Shown here in pieces: positions 10,541 through 21,274 of a stretch of 64,000 nucleotides of DNA. Under the pieces are notes generated by a model. The model was not told the origin of the DNA. It did not search any database and worked only from the letters and a program-made list of their open reading frames with translations. The position numbers and the translations under genes were made by a program. This DNA comes from Pilatotrama ljubarskyi (taxonomy: Eukaryota; Basidiomycota; Agaricomycetes; Polyporales; Polyporaceae), in contig MU277674.1 of assembly GCA_022385805.1 (NCBI GenBank), positions 125,251 through 189,250 of the forward strand. Direction: 5' to 3'. Position 1 is the first letter of the stretch. Every line of letters starts with the position of its first letter.

Positions 10541-13500
10541 ATGGCACAGGCCAACATACCTCCTTCTTATGATATCTCGCCCTCATCACCCTCCAAGGCG
10601 GGCAGCGCATCCTCCGCAGGTCGGACACCAGTCGCGAATGGTCACTACGTCAACGGCAGTGCCGCGGCCTCGGATGCCAGCACGGAGCGCATACAGATAA
10701 TCGACGACGAGAAGCGGTTTAGGTATGTCGGTACTCTGTTGGCCGTTGCATGCTCTTCTCATGAGAGTGCTCTACAATAGCCCCGCGCTGTCGCAGCAGA
10801 TCGAGAAGTGGGGTCTCCAGAATGCAGGTTTCGACTATGATATTGTAGCCGTCTTTGGCTCTCAATCTACTGGCAAAAGTACGACCGCAAGTCGTTCATC
10901 TCGGCTGCACGGCTGAACACAGGGCCTCAGGTACTTTGCTAAACCGACTATTTGGGACGAACTTCGATGTCATGGACGAGACCAGACGGCAACAGACGAC
11001 TAAAGGCGCGTACACCGTCGCCTATTGCACTGCGCAGCGTCGCTAACGCACCGCCTTCTAGGTATATGGATGTGTAAAGCTAAGGGCGGGAATATCCTCG
11101 TCATGGATGTTGAAGGCACGGATGGACGTGAACGCGGAGAGGACCAGGTGTGCTTCCTCCGGATTCCGGAAATACCACCAATTAAGCGTGCTGTAGGATT
11201 TCGAACGCAAATCCGCCCTCTTCTCTCTGGCCTCGTCGGAGGTTCTAATCGTGAACTTGTGGGAGCACCAAGTTGGTCTGTACCAGGGCGCAAATATGGG
11301 TCTGCTTAAGACCGTCTTCGAAGTCAACCTCGGACTATTCGGCAAGAAGACTCCCGACGGGTACGTCCCCTCCCTTCCAAACCCGGGAGCAGTTGCTCAA
11401 CTATACACAGCCGCAATCAACGTACGATGCTCCTCTTCGTCATCCGAGACCACATCGGAACGACCCCACTGGCGAACTTGCAAGCGACCTTGACTGCAGA
11501 CATGCAGAAGATCTGGGAGAGCCTCTCGAAGCCTCCTGAGCTGAAGGACAAGCAGCTCTCGGACTACTTCGACCTGTCATTCGCAGCGCTGCCCCACAAG
11601 ATCCTTGCCGCGGACAAGTTCGAGAGTGAGGCGAAGGAGCTGAGTAGGCGGTTCCTGGACAAATCACGGCAGGACTACGTCTTCTCGCCTCTCTACCACA
11701 AGCGCATCCCTGCGGACGGCGTCGCATTCTACATGGAGGGTATCTGGGTACGCGCCTCGCATCCTTGCATGCCTGGACGGAACTGACGAACATGCCATTT
11801 CAACAGGAGCAAGTCCAGAGCAACAAAGACCTGGACTTGCCCACTCAACAAGAGCTGCTCGCGCAGTTCCGTTGCGACGAGATCTCGACAGCCGCCTTAG
11901 CCGAGTTTAACGAGCAGGCGAAGCCCCAGAAGCGGCCTATCGAGTCTGGCAAGGTTGTCGAGGGTCTTGGGAAGATGATGCGAACCTGGCGCAGCGCCGC
12001 ACTGGGTAAGTGGTCACCGTGGTCCACCAGAAGCTTCAGGCTGAAGGCGCCGCTCATTCGCAGAGCGCTATGACCGCGACGCGTCGCGTTACCACCAGGG
12101 CGTGTACAAGCGCAAGCGCGCCGACCTCGTCAACGTTATCGACTCCACCCTCTCGCCGCTCTTCCTCGGACAACTCAAGAACCTGCACAAGGCATGCCTC
12201 GCGACGTACAAGAAGGAGATGCTCGACGGCATGCGGGGTGAGAGCTACAACTTCGCGGATGTCGTCGCCGCAGCGCGCCAGCGGCTCGAGCAGCGCTTCC
12301 TGGAGGGCGCTCAGGAGGCGCTCGTGGAGGGCACAGACTGGAGCTACGAAGAGGAGCTGCAGCTATTGCGGGAGGAGGCGCGTGTAGTTGCTGACCAATG
12401 CAGGAAAGACGAGACCAAGAAGATGGTCAACTTGATTGAGGTAAGCCATGGTGCTGGCATTCGCGCCCGCGATATACCAAATTGAAAACCCTTCCAGCGC
12501 AACTTCAAGAAGCAGATCTCAGAGCCTGTGGACTTGTACCTCAACAAGCCCACCCCCGATATGTGGGACAAGGTGCTGAAGTTGTTCCGGGAAACACTCG
12601 AGAAGGCAGAGACTGCCTACCTCACCAAGGCGAAGAGTAGGTCTCCGACAGTTCAACCTGTGCAGGGGAAACACTTATCGTTGGCGTAGGCTTTGACTGC
12701 ACTGATGAGGAGAACGCCGCTGCTCTGGCTACGTTGCGTAAGCGTGCATGGCTGGCGCTTCGTGCCAAGATAGAGGAGCAAACTGCGGACACTGTGTTCT
12801 TGGGCAAGCTCCGGACATACTTCGAAGAGCGCTTCCGGTACGACGAGAACGGTGTGCCGAAGGTTTGGAGACCAGATGACGATATCGACGGCGCTTTCCG
12901 CAAGGCGAAGGAGCAGGTCCGTGTTAGCAGTGACTCCTTCATAGTTACGCCCTGACCTTCAGTGACACGGCAGACACTCGAGCTCATCCCGCTCTACTGG
13001 AAGATCAAGCCCCTGGACCCCTCATTGGAGTTCAGCCTGCCATCTGAGACATCCGATCCTCTGACGAACACGGAAGAATTCGACTTCCCATCGACCCTGG
13101 TCGTATTCTCAGAGACGAAGGCGCTCGATCTGAAAAACCGCTTCCGGAGGGATGCGGACGCGTTCTACGTGGAGGCCAAGCGGAGTACCGTTTCGAGCGT
13201 GGCGCAGATCCCATACTGGGTCTACGGCCTGCTCGTCGTGCTCGGCTGGAACGAGGCGATGGTCATTTTGTTCAACCCAATTTATTTCGCCATGCTGCTT
13301 GTCCTCCTGGCATCTGCGTAAGTCTTCCGCAGCACTCCTTGTTTGTTTCTTGGATTTTTTTTCTGACCTCGGCTTGCCTCAGTTGGATCATTGTACAACT
13401 CGGCATGGTTGGACCTGTTTTCCAGATCATCCGAACCCTCGGCGGCGAGGTGAGCGCTGGCTCATCCATCCTACTTCTTCATGTGCTGACGTTGCGGCGT

Positions 13501-13655
13501 CCCCATAGGTACACCGCCAGGTCGAAGGCCGTCTGCGCGAACACTTCACGCCGCCGCCGGTCGCACAACCCGTACGTGCATCCTCCTCAGGCTCCAGCTA
13601 CCGTGAAGATGAGGCCGAGAAGGAGGTCCGGCGGGTCAAGGCGGAGCCTCTGTGA
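10541..13655 (+). CDS. SEY1: Sey1/RHD3 (atlastin-class) GTPase for homotypic ER fusion
   Basis: Thirteen exons: 10541-10722, 10781-10878, 10931-11005, 11062-11147, 11197-11360, 11411-11747, 11807-12005, 12064-12440, 12498-12636, 12690-12916, 12974-13317, 13383-13449 and 13509-13655, giving 813 residues. The GTPase domain shows G1 [10 protein letters not shown], switch segment RRQQTTKG, G3 [14 protein letters not shown] and G4-like [11 protein letters not shown]. The helical stalk follows, and near the C-terminus two closely spaced hydrophobic segments ([18 protein letters not shown] and [19 protein letters not shown]) form the membrane hairpin. Family proteins fuse ER tubules at three-way junctions. 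Length matches fungal Sey1. The intron at 11006-11061 needs a GC-AG boundary to keep the conserved frame. The gene is divergent from AFG1, 139 bases apart. Confidence 0.95.
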
Positions 13656-14076
13656 GCCAGCGTGTGTGATGTCGGATGTCGATCTTTCGTCGGGTCTGTA
13701 TGGACGAGCGGTAACGGATACTAGTAGTATACTCGCCTTCACGATATCTGCCTCTTGAACGTTATTATTCAGCCTGGATTTCTTCTACGTATTGTAATGT
13801 CCACTCCGTGAATACTGGCCGGAGAAATTGCAGCGCTTGAGCCGCACGATCACCCATCTCGTACACTGTCTGTATGTCCTTTCATCTTGCTGCTCCCTCC
13901 TGAACGCCCTGATTACGCATACCCAGGCACCGTGCGCTAGGCTATCGTCATCGCTAATATAACGTCGTAGAACCCTCCGCGGTTGAGCAGTGGTATAGCG
14001 CCAGCGCTGTCCCCGGAACACCACTGCTCGCGCCTGGAAATCGTTGGGCTGCGAATTTGCACCAAGTCTTCGACCC
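13656..14076. other. Convergent 3' flanks of SEY1 and BTB gene 1
   Basis: About 420 bases between the SEY1 stop and the BTB1 stop on the opposite strand. Nothing beyond likely untranslated regions is seen. Confidence 0.6.
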
Positions 14077-15154
14077 TCAGAAGGGCAAACATAGGTTGAT
14101 CTGATATAAGTTGGGTCATTGGTTGCCGGTTGGGATGATCTTGTTACGCTGGACCGCTCACCTTGGAGATTGCAGCGTCTATGCGCTCGCCTTGCAGCCG
14201 TGCATACAGCTCTAGATGTGCGGGCGCTCCGGATGTGCACTCCACGCATTTATTGTAATACGCGGCGAAGGAGAGGGCGAAGGGATCGTTCAAGGTCCTT
14301 CCTACGGGCCTGTCGGACAGCCTGGATTTCGCGCCCTTGATGAAGTCGGACCCCCACGAACTGGGGATCACGCTTCTGCCGGTCGTTGGGCCACGTAGAC
14401 CGTCGATGTAAACGATCCGGGACGAAGGTCCGCAGGTGGAGCAACGCAACCACAGCCAAGTAGTGCTGATGTCCGGACGACCGTCCAGGCTGTAAGTGAC
14501 CTTGTGGGGGTGTTCTCCGAACAGCAGCCACTGCTCGTCGTCGAGGACAGCGTGTGCTGCTCGCACGCATGCTTGATGATATGTTTGATAGGCCATCCAA
14601 GCCCCGGCAGGCAATGTATCGACTTCCGGAGGTGCACACTTGCCTGTGAACCGCTGGTGACCCTCGCTCAGAAGCATCCTAGCAGCTTCCCGTGTAGTAT
14701 GGGGGAATGCGTACGTGTACGCTAGAGCGTACACTCGCAGCGGCTGGGACGGTAAGAAGAACGCGAGGTCTCGAGTGAGATTGCGTATGGCGGCAGGGAT
14801 GTCGTACTTCTTCGCCGCTGCTAAGACGCGCGCTAGGGCCTCGAGCTGCTCGAAGACCGGACGGTCTACTGGGTAACAGAGCCGCAGCAGCTTCTCGAGG
14901 GTGTCCGCATCTTCGTTCAAGAGGACAACTTGGGGTGTCGGAGGATGGGCCGGCGGGCAGTCAAAGGACGCGAAGATCTTGCGGAACACCGGCGACGCTT
15001 TGGCCAGAACCACCTTGTATACGTGGAAGTCGACGCCGTCCGAGGAGCAACAGATGACATCCGCATCTAGGTCGTCGAAGGGACAACGCACGGTACCGGT
15101 AGGAGAAGGCATGACTGACTCGGGGAAGAATTGAGAGGAGACAAGACCACCCAT
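14077..15154 (-). CDS. BTB/POZ domain protein, paralogue 1
   Basis: Exon 1 runs 15154-14162 (993 bases) and a 24-base terminal exon runs 14100-14077, encoding INLCLPF and a stop; total 338 residues. The BTB/POZ fold is evident from CPFDDLDADVICCSSDGVDFHVYKVVLAKASPVFRKIF, written here in pieces: DADVI, the SSDGVDFHVYK strand and LAKASPVF. A helical region follows with LRVYALAYTYAF. The C-terminal half has two CxxC motifs, CSTC and CVEC. BTB domains dimerise and often recruit cullin-3. Basidiomycetes carry large expanded families with unknown partners. The terminal exon is supported by the same arrangement in paralogues 2 and 3. Without that splice the frame would instead end a few codons later at 14144. 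Confidence 0.85.
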
Positions 15155-15475
15155 AGATGGGAGCGATGAAGGGCCTGAGGCACTTATAAATGTGCGGCTG
15201 CGAAGGAAGCTATCTGGGGTGCACTGTTATCCTCGATTCCAACCGTAGCCTGTATAAAGCTGACTTTCTGGACCTCAGTGGCGCAAAGGTGCGAAACAAA
15301 GTATGAATGTGGGGCACTAATGCCTTCCGGATTCGAACCTGGGAATCACAAGGCATCATAGTACAAGCTGGATGCGTTGCCATCAGACTGAAGTCGGACA
15401 ACGACCGAGGCCGAAAGAAACTTGGTTGCCGCAACCGTACATACTGCTCAGAAGGTACATGAGCATACCAGCGAG
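15155..15475. other. Spacer between BTB1 and BTB2
   Basis: About 320 bases. It contains an inverted repeat (ATGCCTT ... AAGGCAT, about 15325-15360) around a tRNA B-box-like GGTTCGAATCC on the minus strand. The flanks do not fold into a full tRNA. It presumably serves as the BTB1 promoter and the BTB2 3' flank. Confidence 0.5.
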
Positions 15476-16502
15476 TTAGGCCGGTAGCTCAAGTTCCACC
15501 TGAGGGGCAAGTGCTTTAGGAACTACACTTTGAAGGTGTCTTGAACGGACGAACCTCCGCCACCGCATCGTCAATCCTTGCCGCCAGAAGGTGACTATAA
15601 TCCACCAGATCCTTCCAAGCGGTCTTCATACACCGAGAGCAGGTCGAAGCGCTCTCAAGGGCCTTTGCCAGCACAGAAGGGCTCGTAACAGACTTGCCCG
15701 TCGGACAATCCCGCACGGCCTGCCGTGCGCTGTCCAGGTACTCCGTTATCCACAACTTCATCGACAGCTCGGTTCCGCCCGCGACCTTGGTGCAAGAGAG
15801 TGCGGGCTGCTCTCGACAAGAGATCCACGTCCACGACTTCCCAAGGATAGGCTTTCCCGTCGGCCAGAAACACATCTTCTTCTCGTGGTCGCCATGCACC
15901 ATCCAGTCGAGATCGTCGACTCGGGCGATCGCGAGGCGAACGCACTTGCGGCGGTAGTCAATGAGGGCGTAAAGCGCAGCCGCGGACAGGTGCAAGAACT
16001 CGGGAGGCATGGTGGCGGGTTCCAGGTAGTTGGAAAGGTTCAAGAGGCTCTTGACGGACCCGTCGAGCACGCCACGGAAGTGGTAGAGATATGCGATAGC
16101 GTATATACGCAGGGGGTCCTTCCCTTTATCCACCAGCGCTTGTAAGTCCTGCTCCAGGTACGCCTGTATTTCGGTCATCTGGTACTTCCTCGCGGCCTCA
16201 GCAACGGCAACGAATTGCTCCAGGTCCGCGAACGCAGACCGACTGACAGGATAGCAGAAACGCGGGAGACGCTCCAGCGTATCTGCATCCTCAGTAACAG
16301 GGACTACTGGCGGAGTCGAAGACTCCGGGGTAGCGGGAAAGGAGAACATGTCCTTGAAGATGGGGGACGCTTTCGCGAGGATGACCTTGTAAAGGTGGAA
16401 ATGGACATCGTCGGAGGAGCGAATGATGATGTCTGCGTCGGCGTCGTCAAAGGGGGAACGGGGAGTCGTATCTGCGGCCATGATCGCAAGAGCGGTGGAC
16501 AA
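15476..16502 (-). CDS. BTB/POZ domain protein, paralogue 2
   Basis: Exon 1 runs 16502-15555 and a 24-base exon runs 15499-15476, encoding VELELPA and a stop, separated by a 55-base GT-AG intron; 323 residues. The BTB signature is DADIIIRSSDDVHFHLYKVILAK followed by a SPIFKDMFSF segment, read here as consecutive pieces. The family helix LRIYAIAYLYHF is present. Of the two CxxC motifs seen in the paralogues, the second is intact (CSRC) but the first is degenerate (CREQ), so any metal-binding role may be lost. A near in-frame alternative without the splice would add a different short tail. Same strand and about 320 bases upstream of paralogue 1, consistent with tandem duplication. Confidence 0.85.
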
Positions 16503-16831
16503 GTTCGCTGCTGAGAGAAAATTCTATGAGGAGCACAGCAAGTGGGTGTCTCAGAACATAAAGCCTTTGTTGCTGCGGTAGCCTCACGTGTGAAACGTGG
16601 TGAACGTGGCACTCAAGCCTCTCACCGAGCCACGAGGCGAATTCTTCGCCATATCACTGTGTATCGCTAAGGTGGTTCACTGCTCTGTTCAGATCAAGTG
16701 TGGGTGTGAGGGTCTCGGGATATGATAATCAATGCACATACCTTCATGATACTGCGTGCGAGCGGAGTGAAGCGCCTACCGCCTAGGATGCCGACAACAG
16801 CTCGACATTGATTGCCATACTCGGGTACACT
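16503..16831. other. Spacer between BTB2 promoter side and HAD gene
   Basis: About 330 bases with no reading frame of interest. The left part is the likely BTB2 promoter and the right part the 3' flank of the HAD phosphatase gene. Confidence 0.5.
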
Positions 16832-17844
16832 TCAAGAGTCGTACGGTGGCAAGCCCCACTCCTGAGGGACGAACTCCTCTAGCGATCTCAGCATCAAGTC
16901 AGGCGTCTCAGCAACGGGCGCGGCCTCTCCTCCGATGGATAGCAGGTTCGGATCAGGCACCCACACCACTGCGACACATCGTCAGCACTAGCCACCCTAA
17001 ACGGTCCCGATGTTCTACCTTGCATCCCAGCGCGCTTCGCAGCCTGCACCCCAGGTATAGCGTCCTCGAAAACGAGCCCCTTCGCGCGCTCCGCAGCCTC
17101 CTCTTGGCTGATATGGTCCTCACCGATCTTGCCCGTGCCCACCTTCCTCTTGAGGAACCGTTCCGCTGCGACGAGGAAGATGTCCGGGTGGGGCTTTCCC
17201 CTGCCCGGGCGCACAAGCCCGTCGTCCGCGCACACGACGCGACCCTCGAAGCAGTCGAACAGCGCGCCGAGGTGCGACGACTTGAGCTCGAAGTTCCGGC
17301 GCTGCGAGCCCGTGGCGAGCGCAATGGGCACTTTGTGCCGATGGAGGTGCTGCACGAGCTTGAGCGCGCCTGGGAGAGGCTGGACGGAGGGCCAGCGCTG
17401 GTCTTGCAGCTCTCGTCGGGCTTGCAGGTAGTAATCGATGGTGAAGGAGGGCGGGAGGTCGGGGAAGAAGGACAGCAGGTGTGCAGCGGCTTCACGCTCA
17501 GCTGCACAGACGACAGGTTGATCGTAAGAAGATCAACACGATGGAACGTCAGTGGTTCGCGTACGTTTGCCCATGAGCCCCGCCTTGATGTCCCAGGTCA
17601 TCTCCTTGCCGTAGGGCGCAAGGAGCTCATCTGCGACGTACGCCGATGAGGAGTCGTACATACGTTGCTTTGCGCGTGTACGCACTCGTCACATCGGTGT
17701 ATACACGCTCAGAGTCGATGAGTAACCCTGCGGACGCGTTCAGTTGGTGCGTGCGAGCATCGACTCCAATGAGAGCAAGTTACCATCCATATCGAAGATC
17801 ACATACTCGATCTTGGCCCTCGATCCGGTAGTATCCTGCGCCAT
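16832..17844 (-). CDS. HAD-superfamily phosphatase, HDHD1/GS1-like
   Basis: Five exons: 17784-17844, 17686-17727, 17565-17630, 17019-17501 and 16832-16968; 262 residues. All four HAD motifs are visible: motif I FDMDGLLIDSE at the N-terminus, split by an intron after the glycine codon; motif II ALATGS; the motif III lysine region GKPHPDIFL; and motif IV VFEDAIPGVQAA. The cap segment MGKPEREAA and helical region are typical of subfamily I. Relatives act on pseudouridine 5'-phosphate, glycerol phosphate or deoxyglucose phosphate. The substrate cannot be decided from sequence alone. The start is the only ATG before motif I in frame and gives a short N-terminus, as usual for the family. Confidence 0.9.
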
Positions 17845-19296
17845 ATCTCTATGCTTGTCGCGTTCCGCGTCCTGGTATGATCGCACACAAGTCCTCGTCC
17901 GATGGGAGTCAGTTGCCAAAAGAGTCGGTGAGTCTCACTTCGAATCCGACACGCCCGGCTCTCGGAGCCGGTAGAGCCGGCCCCGCCGCCCGTCGGGCGC
18001 CCCGGACAGTTACCGTTCCTGGAACTGATATTGCGTAGCACCGCCACCGATCATCGATCCCTGATTTGCTCTTCTGGGCCGATGGTGGCTGCGACCACTT
18101 GGCACTTGTGGCGAGAACTGTTCGCGCGATGCCGCCGTGCCGTTGACAGGATCTCTTGGACACCGTCACATCGACGCCGCCCCCGGGACGACGGCGTCGC
18201 GATGGTCGGGGCCGGGCGAGCGAAGCTCCGAGGGGAGATGACGCGTGCAGAAGTTTTGGAGGGGAGGACGATTTCAGAGAAAAAGAGAGACGTTCGAGGC
18301 ACTCGGAGCCGTGTCCTCCTTGCGTTATGTCTTGCGTGGCCTGTGAAGATGTGCGGACAAGAAATGCAATGGCCCGGAAACGTGAAGACAAGACGGTGCG
18401 GGACGACAGATCTAGACGCAGATGTGACGAGAAACCTAGCTCCGCGGAATGCCTTCTGACAAAAGCCGCGAAGGAGGAAGTATATTATGGCAGGTCCATG
18501 CGTACACAACGCGGCCCTAGAACAGCTTCCAGACGACATAGCATGAGATTAACATGGCGGAGATTAGCAGGAGGGAGGCGCAAACTTTCATGAAAGTGCA
18601 CAGCAGCGATCGACATGCGCAAGCCACGCGCCGGACAGCAAAACTTTGCATCCAAGTGCCTCGCCGCTCGCAGAGGAAGACTCGGCATGTCGGACACTGC
18701 GAGTAGCCGCAGCGTGAAGCTTCGAGGACCCATGTTAGTTGCTGTAATGTATGTACTGTACGTAAGTCGTCAGACGCGTGATCAGCTCCGGGGTATCTAC
18801 ATGGAATGTCAAAGACAAGACAGAAGATGCGCACAATCTAGCACAATGTTGTACGAGCCTCATGAGGGGAGCACGCCAGAGAATGTGAGTTAGAATGGTG
18901 AAGTGTACGTTGTGAAGGACGCGACGGCGGGCAACAGCCAGAGTCCACGCGTGCTTATTTCGCGATATGAAGGTGAAGGTGGAAGACGGGAGGAGTTAAG
19001 CACGTAGCATATATAGTACGTGTGGGGAGGGATCACGATAAATGTGGCGGAAGATGATGATGTAGTATGTAGTTGTACATCCCTGGAGCCTGGACCTCTC
19101 TCTATACCACAACCCAGTATGTGTGTCCAAAATGACCTGACCCCATCCAGTCCGGCTCGGCGAGCACTTCACCTCGAGCGGAGCTGGCGGGCGCCCGTGG
19201 TCGAGCCGTCCGATATGTACAGCGTGCACCGCGACGCGTCGCACTGTGCAGCACGGCGGAAGAGAGCCTCGCGAGCTATCTTGTCCAGTAAGGAGA
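17845..19296. other. Gene-poor 1.45 kb stretch
   Basis: Overlapping frames on both strands in 17.9-18.8 kb lack domains, splice partners and typical exon composition. I find no supported gene. The left end is the promoter side of the HAD gene and the right end the 3' flank of the glutaredoxin-like gene. Confidence 0.5.
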
Positions 19297-20270
19297 TTAT
19301 AGCTTCTTGGCCTTCTTCTTGCGCGCGCCGTCAATGACGCCACCAGCAGCCGTGATAAGCCGCTGTAGCTCGCCCTTGGCAGCGAGATACCTGATCTCCT
19401 TTGCGCTGCCTATTGTCTGGCCACCGATGAGGAGGATAGGGAGCTCGTTTGTCCCAGTAAGCCGATACAGAAGAGGGACGAGCACGTTCTCGTCCGCTGA
19501 GAGAACTTCAGTATATGCTCTTCTCGACAAGGTGTGCGCTACTCACGTCTTTGGTCGACGTCCACGATAGTCGGCGCAGGACGGAGGTACAGATCAGCAA
19601 GAATTTGCTTAATCTCTCTTGATAGAGGCGAGTGGACCTGATACGCCATGAGCGCTTCGCTCTAATCGGGACCGAGGCACCTCGCGGAGAAGAGACGCAC
19701 CTTGGAGTAGAGCATGACGGGATTGCGCGCCCAGACGTCGCGCACGACATGCTGCAGCTCCTGCTCCGCCTGGGGTCCGCGCGTGTCGAAGTCGAGGACG
19801 AGCTCCGGGTCGATAGGCTGCGACGGATCGACGGTGGACGGGATCATGTTCTGCGGCAGACTGGCGATGAAACTCGACACGGCGGCGAGTTCCTGCGTCT
19901 GGTTGAGCGTGAGCTGGGGCCGGGCCACAGTCGAACTGCCGGTGGTGTTCGGTTTGCGATGCCTGAGAGCGGCTAACCGGATCGCTTCTGGGGTCCAGCG
20001 CGACGGCCGGGCGGCGTCTTCTGCCCGCACGTGCTCCTTGTCGAGGAAGGAGATGGGGCGGAGTGCTGGGGGCGAGACGAGGAGGACGTAGACGGAGAGG
20101 GAGATCAGGACGAAGAGCGCGAGGAAGGTTGTGCGGAGCCAGTACGCGCGGGGCTTGCGGACGGCCATGGGGAGGTCGATGATGTTGGGGATGGGGGTGA
20201 GAGGGGGCGAGTCGAGGGCGACATTGCGCATGTCGGGGAAACGGGCGGAGAACGTGCGACGGTGGGCCAT
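19297..20270 (-). CDS. Membrane-anchored glutaredoxin-like protein without active-site cysteine
   Basis: Three exons: 19701-20270, 19547-19637 and 19297-19496; 286 residues. A hydrophobic segment of about 20 residues (around residues 48-68, TFLALFVLISLSVYVLLVS) follows a short N-terminus, giving a single-pass type II layout like yeast Grx6/Grx7. The C-terminal third is a glutaredoxin-like fold: NPVMLYSK strand, helix LSREIKQILADL, APTIVDVD strand and the ELPILLIGGQTIGSAKEI segment that normally holds the cis-proline and glutathione contacts. The active site aligns as VHSPLS where CPYC or CPYS is expected, so the nucleophilic cysteine is replaced by serine. It may be a non-catalytic glutathione or partner-binding protein. 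The C-terminus is lysine-rich. Confidence 0.75.
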
Positions 20271-20520
20271 GGCTGGTGGGGGCGGGGGTACCTTATAAGA
20301 GAAAAGAAAAGAGGGAACAAAGGAATGGCAGAGGCGTGGCCCTCGAAAGTCTCCAGCTGATGACCGTGCTCGCACAAGAAGTGTTGGCCAGATAATTAGA
20401 CGCTCCGGCCCAGCTCCTTGCCGCAATTTCACTTATCCCCCCGCGCCATGTGCCTGATAACGTCCCTTGCGCGCCTCGGCATCCTCGCCCGTCCAGCCAC
20501 CGCCGCCGTCGCCGTCTGCC

Positions 20521-20700
20521 ATGGCGTCCTCGACGCAATCCTTCACTCCTGCACGTCTCGAGTGCGGATTGTTGCATGATGACGACATACACGTTCGTAT
20601 ACGAACTGCGTGCTCGTTCTTCTCCTCGACTCCGGCGCTAGAAGCCCTGCATTCATTTTTCGCATGTATTCCGCGAGCCTCGCGCCAGTTTCTCCGCTGA
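20521..20700 (+). CDS. Short hypothetical ORF, 59 codons
   Basis: An ATG in a good context (GCCATGGCG) opens 59 codons, beginning MASSTQSFTPARLECGLL, with codon use like the neighbouring exons. A second frame just downstream (to about 20877) is also open and gene-like, so this may be part of a spliced gene whose junction I could not place. No family is recognised. It is divergent from the glutaredoxin-like gene. Confidence 0.25.
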   Translation: MASSTQSFTPARLECGLLHDDDIHVRIRTACSFFSSTPALEALHSFFACIPRASRQFLR

Positions 20701-21274
20701 CATCCCGTTCATCCTTCGAGATCTGTCCAGCCGTCCAGTAGGCCTGCACCGATGTTGCACGAGGCTGCAGGCCGTCGCACGCTCTACAGCATCTGTCCAT
20801 TTCCTAGCGGCGGCATCGACGCCGGCCCTGATGTCATCCGTTCTATCTCTGTCCGGTCTAGGGCTCACGTATACTTGATGTCATTCCAGTCAGTGCGAGA
20901 TGATCAATGTGCACTCACCGTTTGCAGTTACACAACCAGTGCCTTGACAACAAAGACATCCACCTTGGACTCCAGCTAGCGTCTCACAGAAGACAAGAGC
21001 AAGGTACGAGGGCGTTTGGGGACTTTTGACACCTACTATGCACGACAGACTCGCCACAACGTTCTGGTGGCCATCGCATGAGAAGAGCATGGCCATGGCA
21101 GGTTCGAGAGCATCTAGCGCCCCACGCGTCCCAGAAGCGCGCTTCTAGTCGAACTTACCTACCGCAGCAAGCAATATTCTCTCCTCGCGGGAGGGGGCGC
21201 GCTACCTGTCCAAAGTCCGCCCAAGCCACGTTGCACACCTTCCACCTCCACCTCGTTCGTCTCCTCGGTCGACA
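20701..21274. other. Upstream region of BTB gene 3
   Basis: About 570 bases. Apart from the unresolved open frame to about 20877, nothing is recognised. It likely holds the promoter and pyrimidine-rich 5' leader of the BTB gene starting at 21275. Confidence 0.5.

Noticed and set aside
15325..15362. Possible tRNA gene on the minus strand, with a perfect B-box (GGTTCGAATCC)
   Set aside because: The T-stem has mismatches, no acceptor stem pairs at the right distance, and the 7-base inverted repeat around the motif forms a simple hairpin instead of a cloverleaf.
17909..18593. Overlapping frames on both strands suggesting a gene at 18 kb
   Set aside because: No domains, no convincing splice chain and comparable openness in opposing frames, as expected for GC-rich non-coding DNA.
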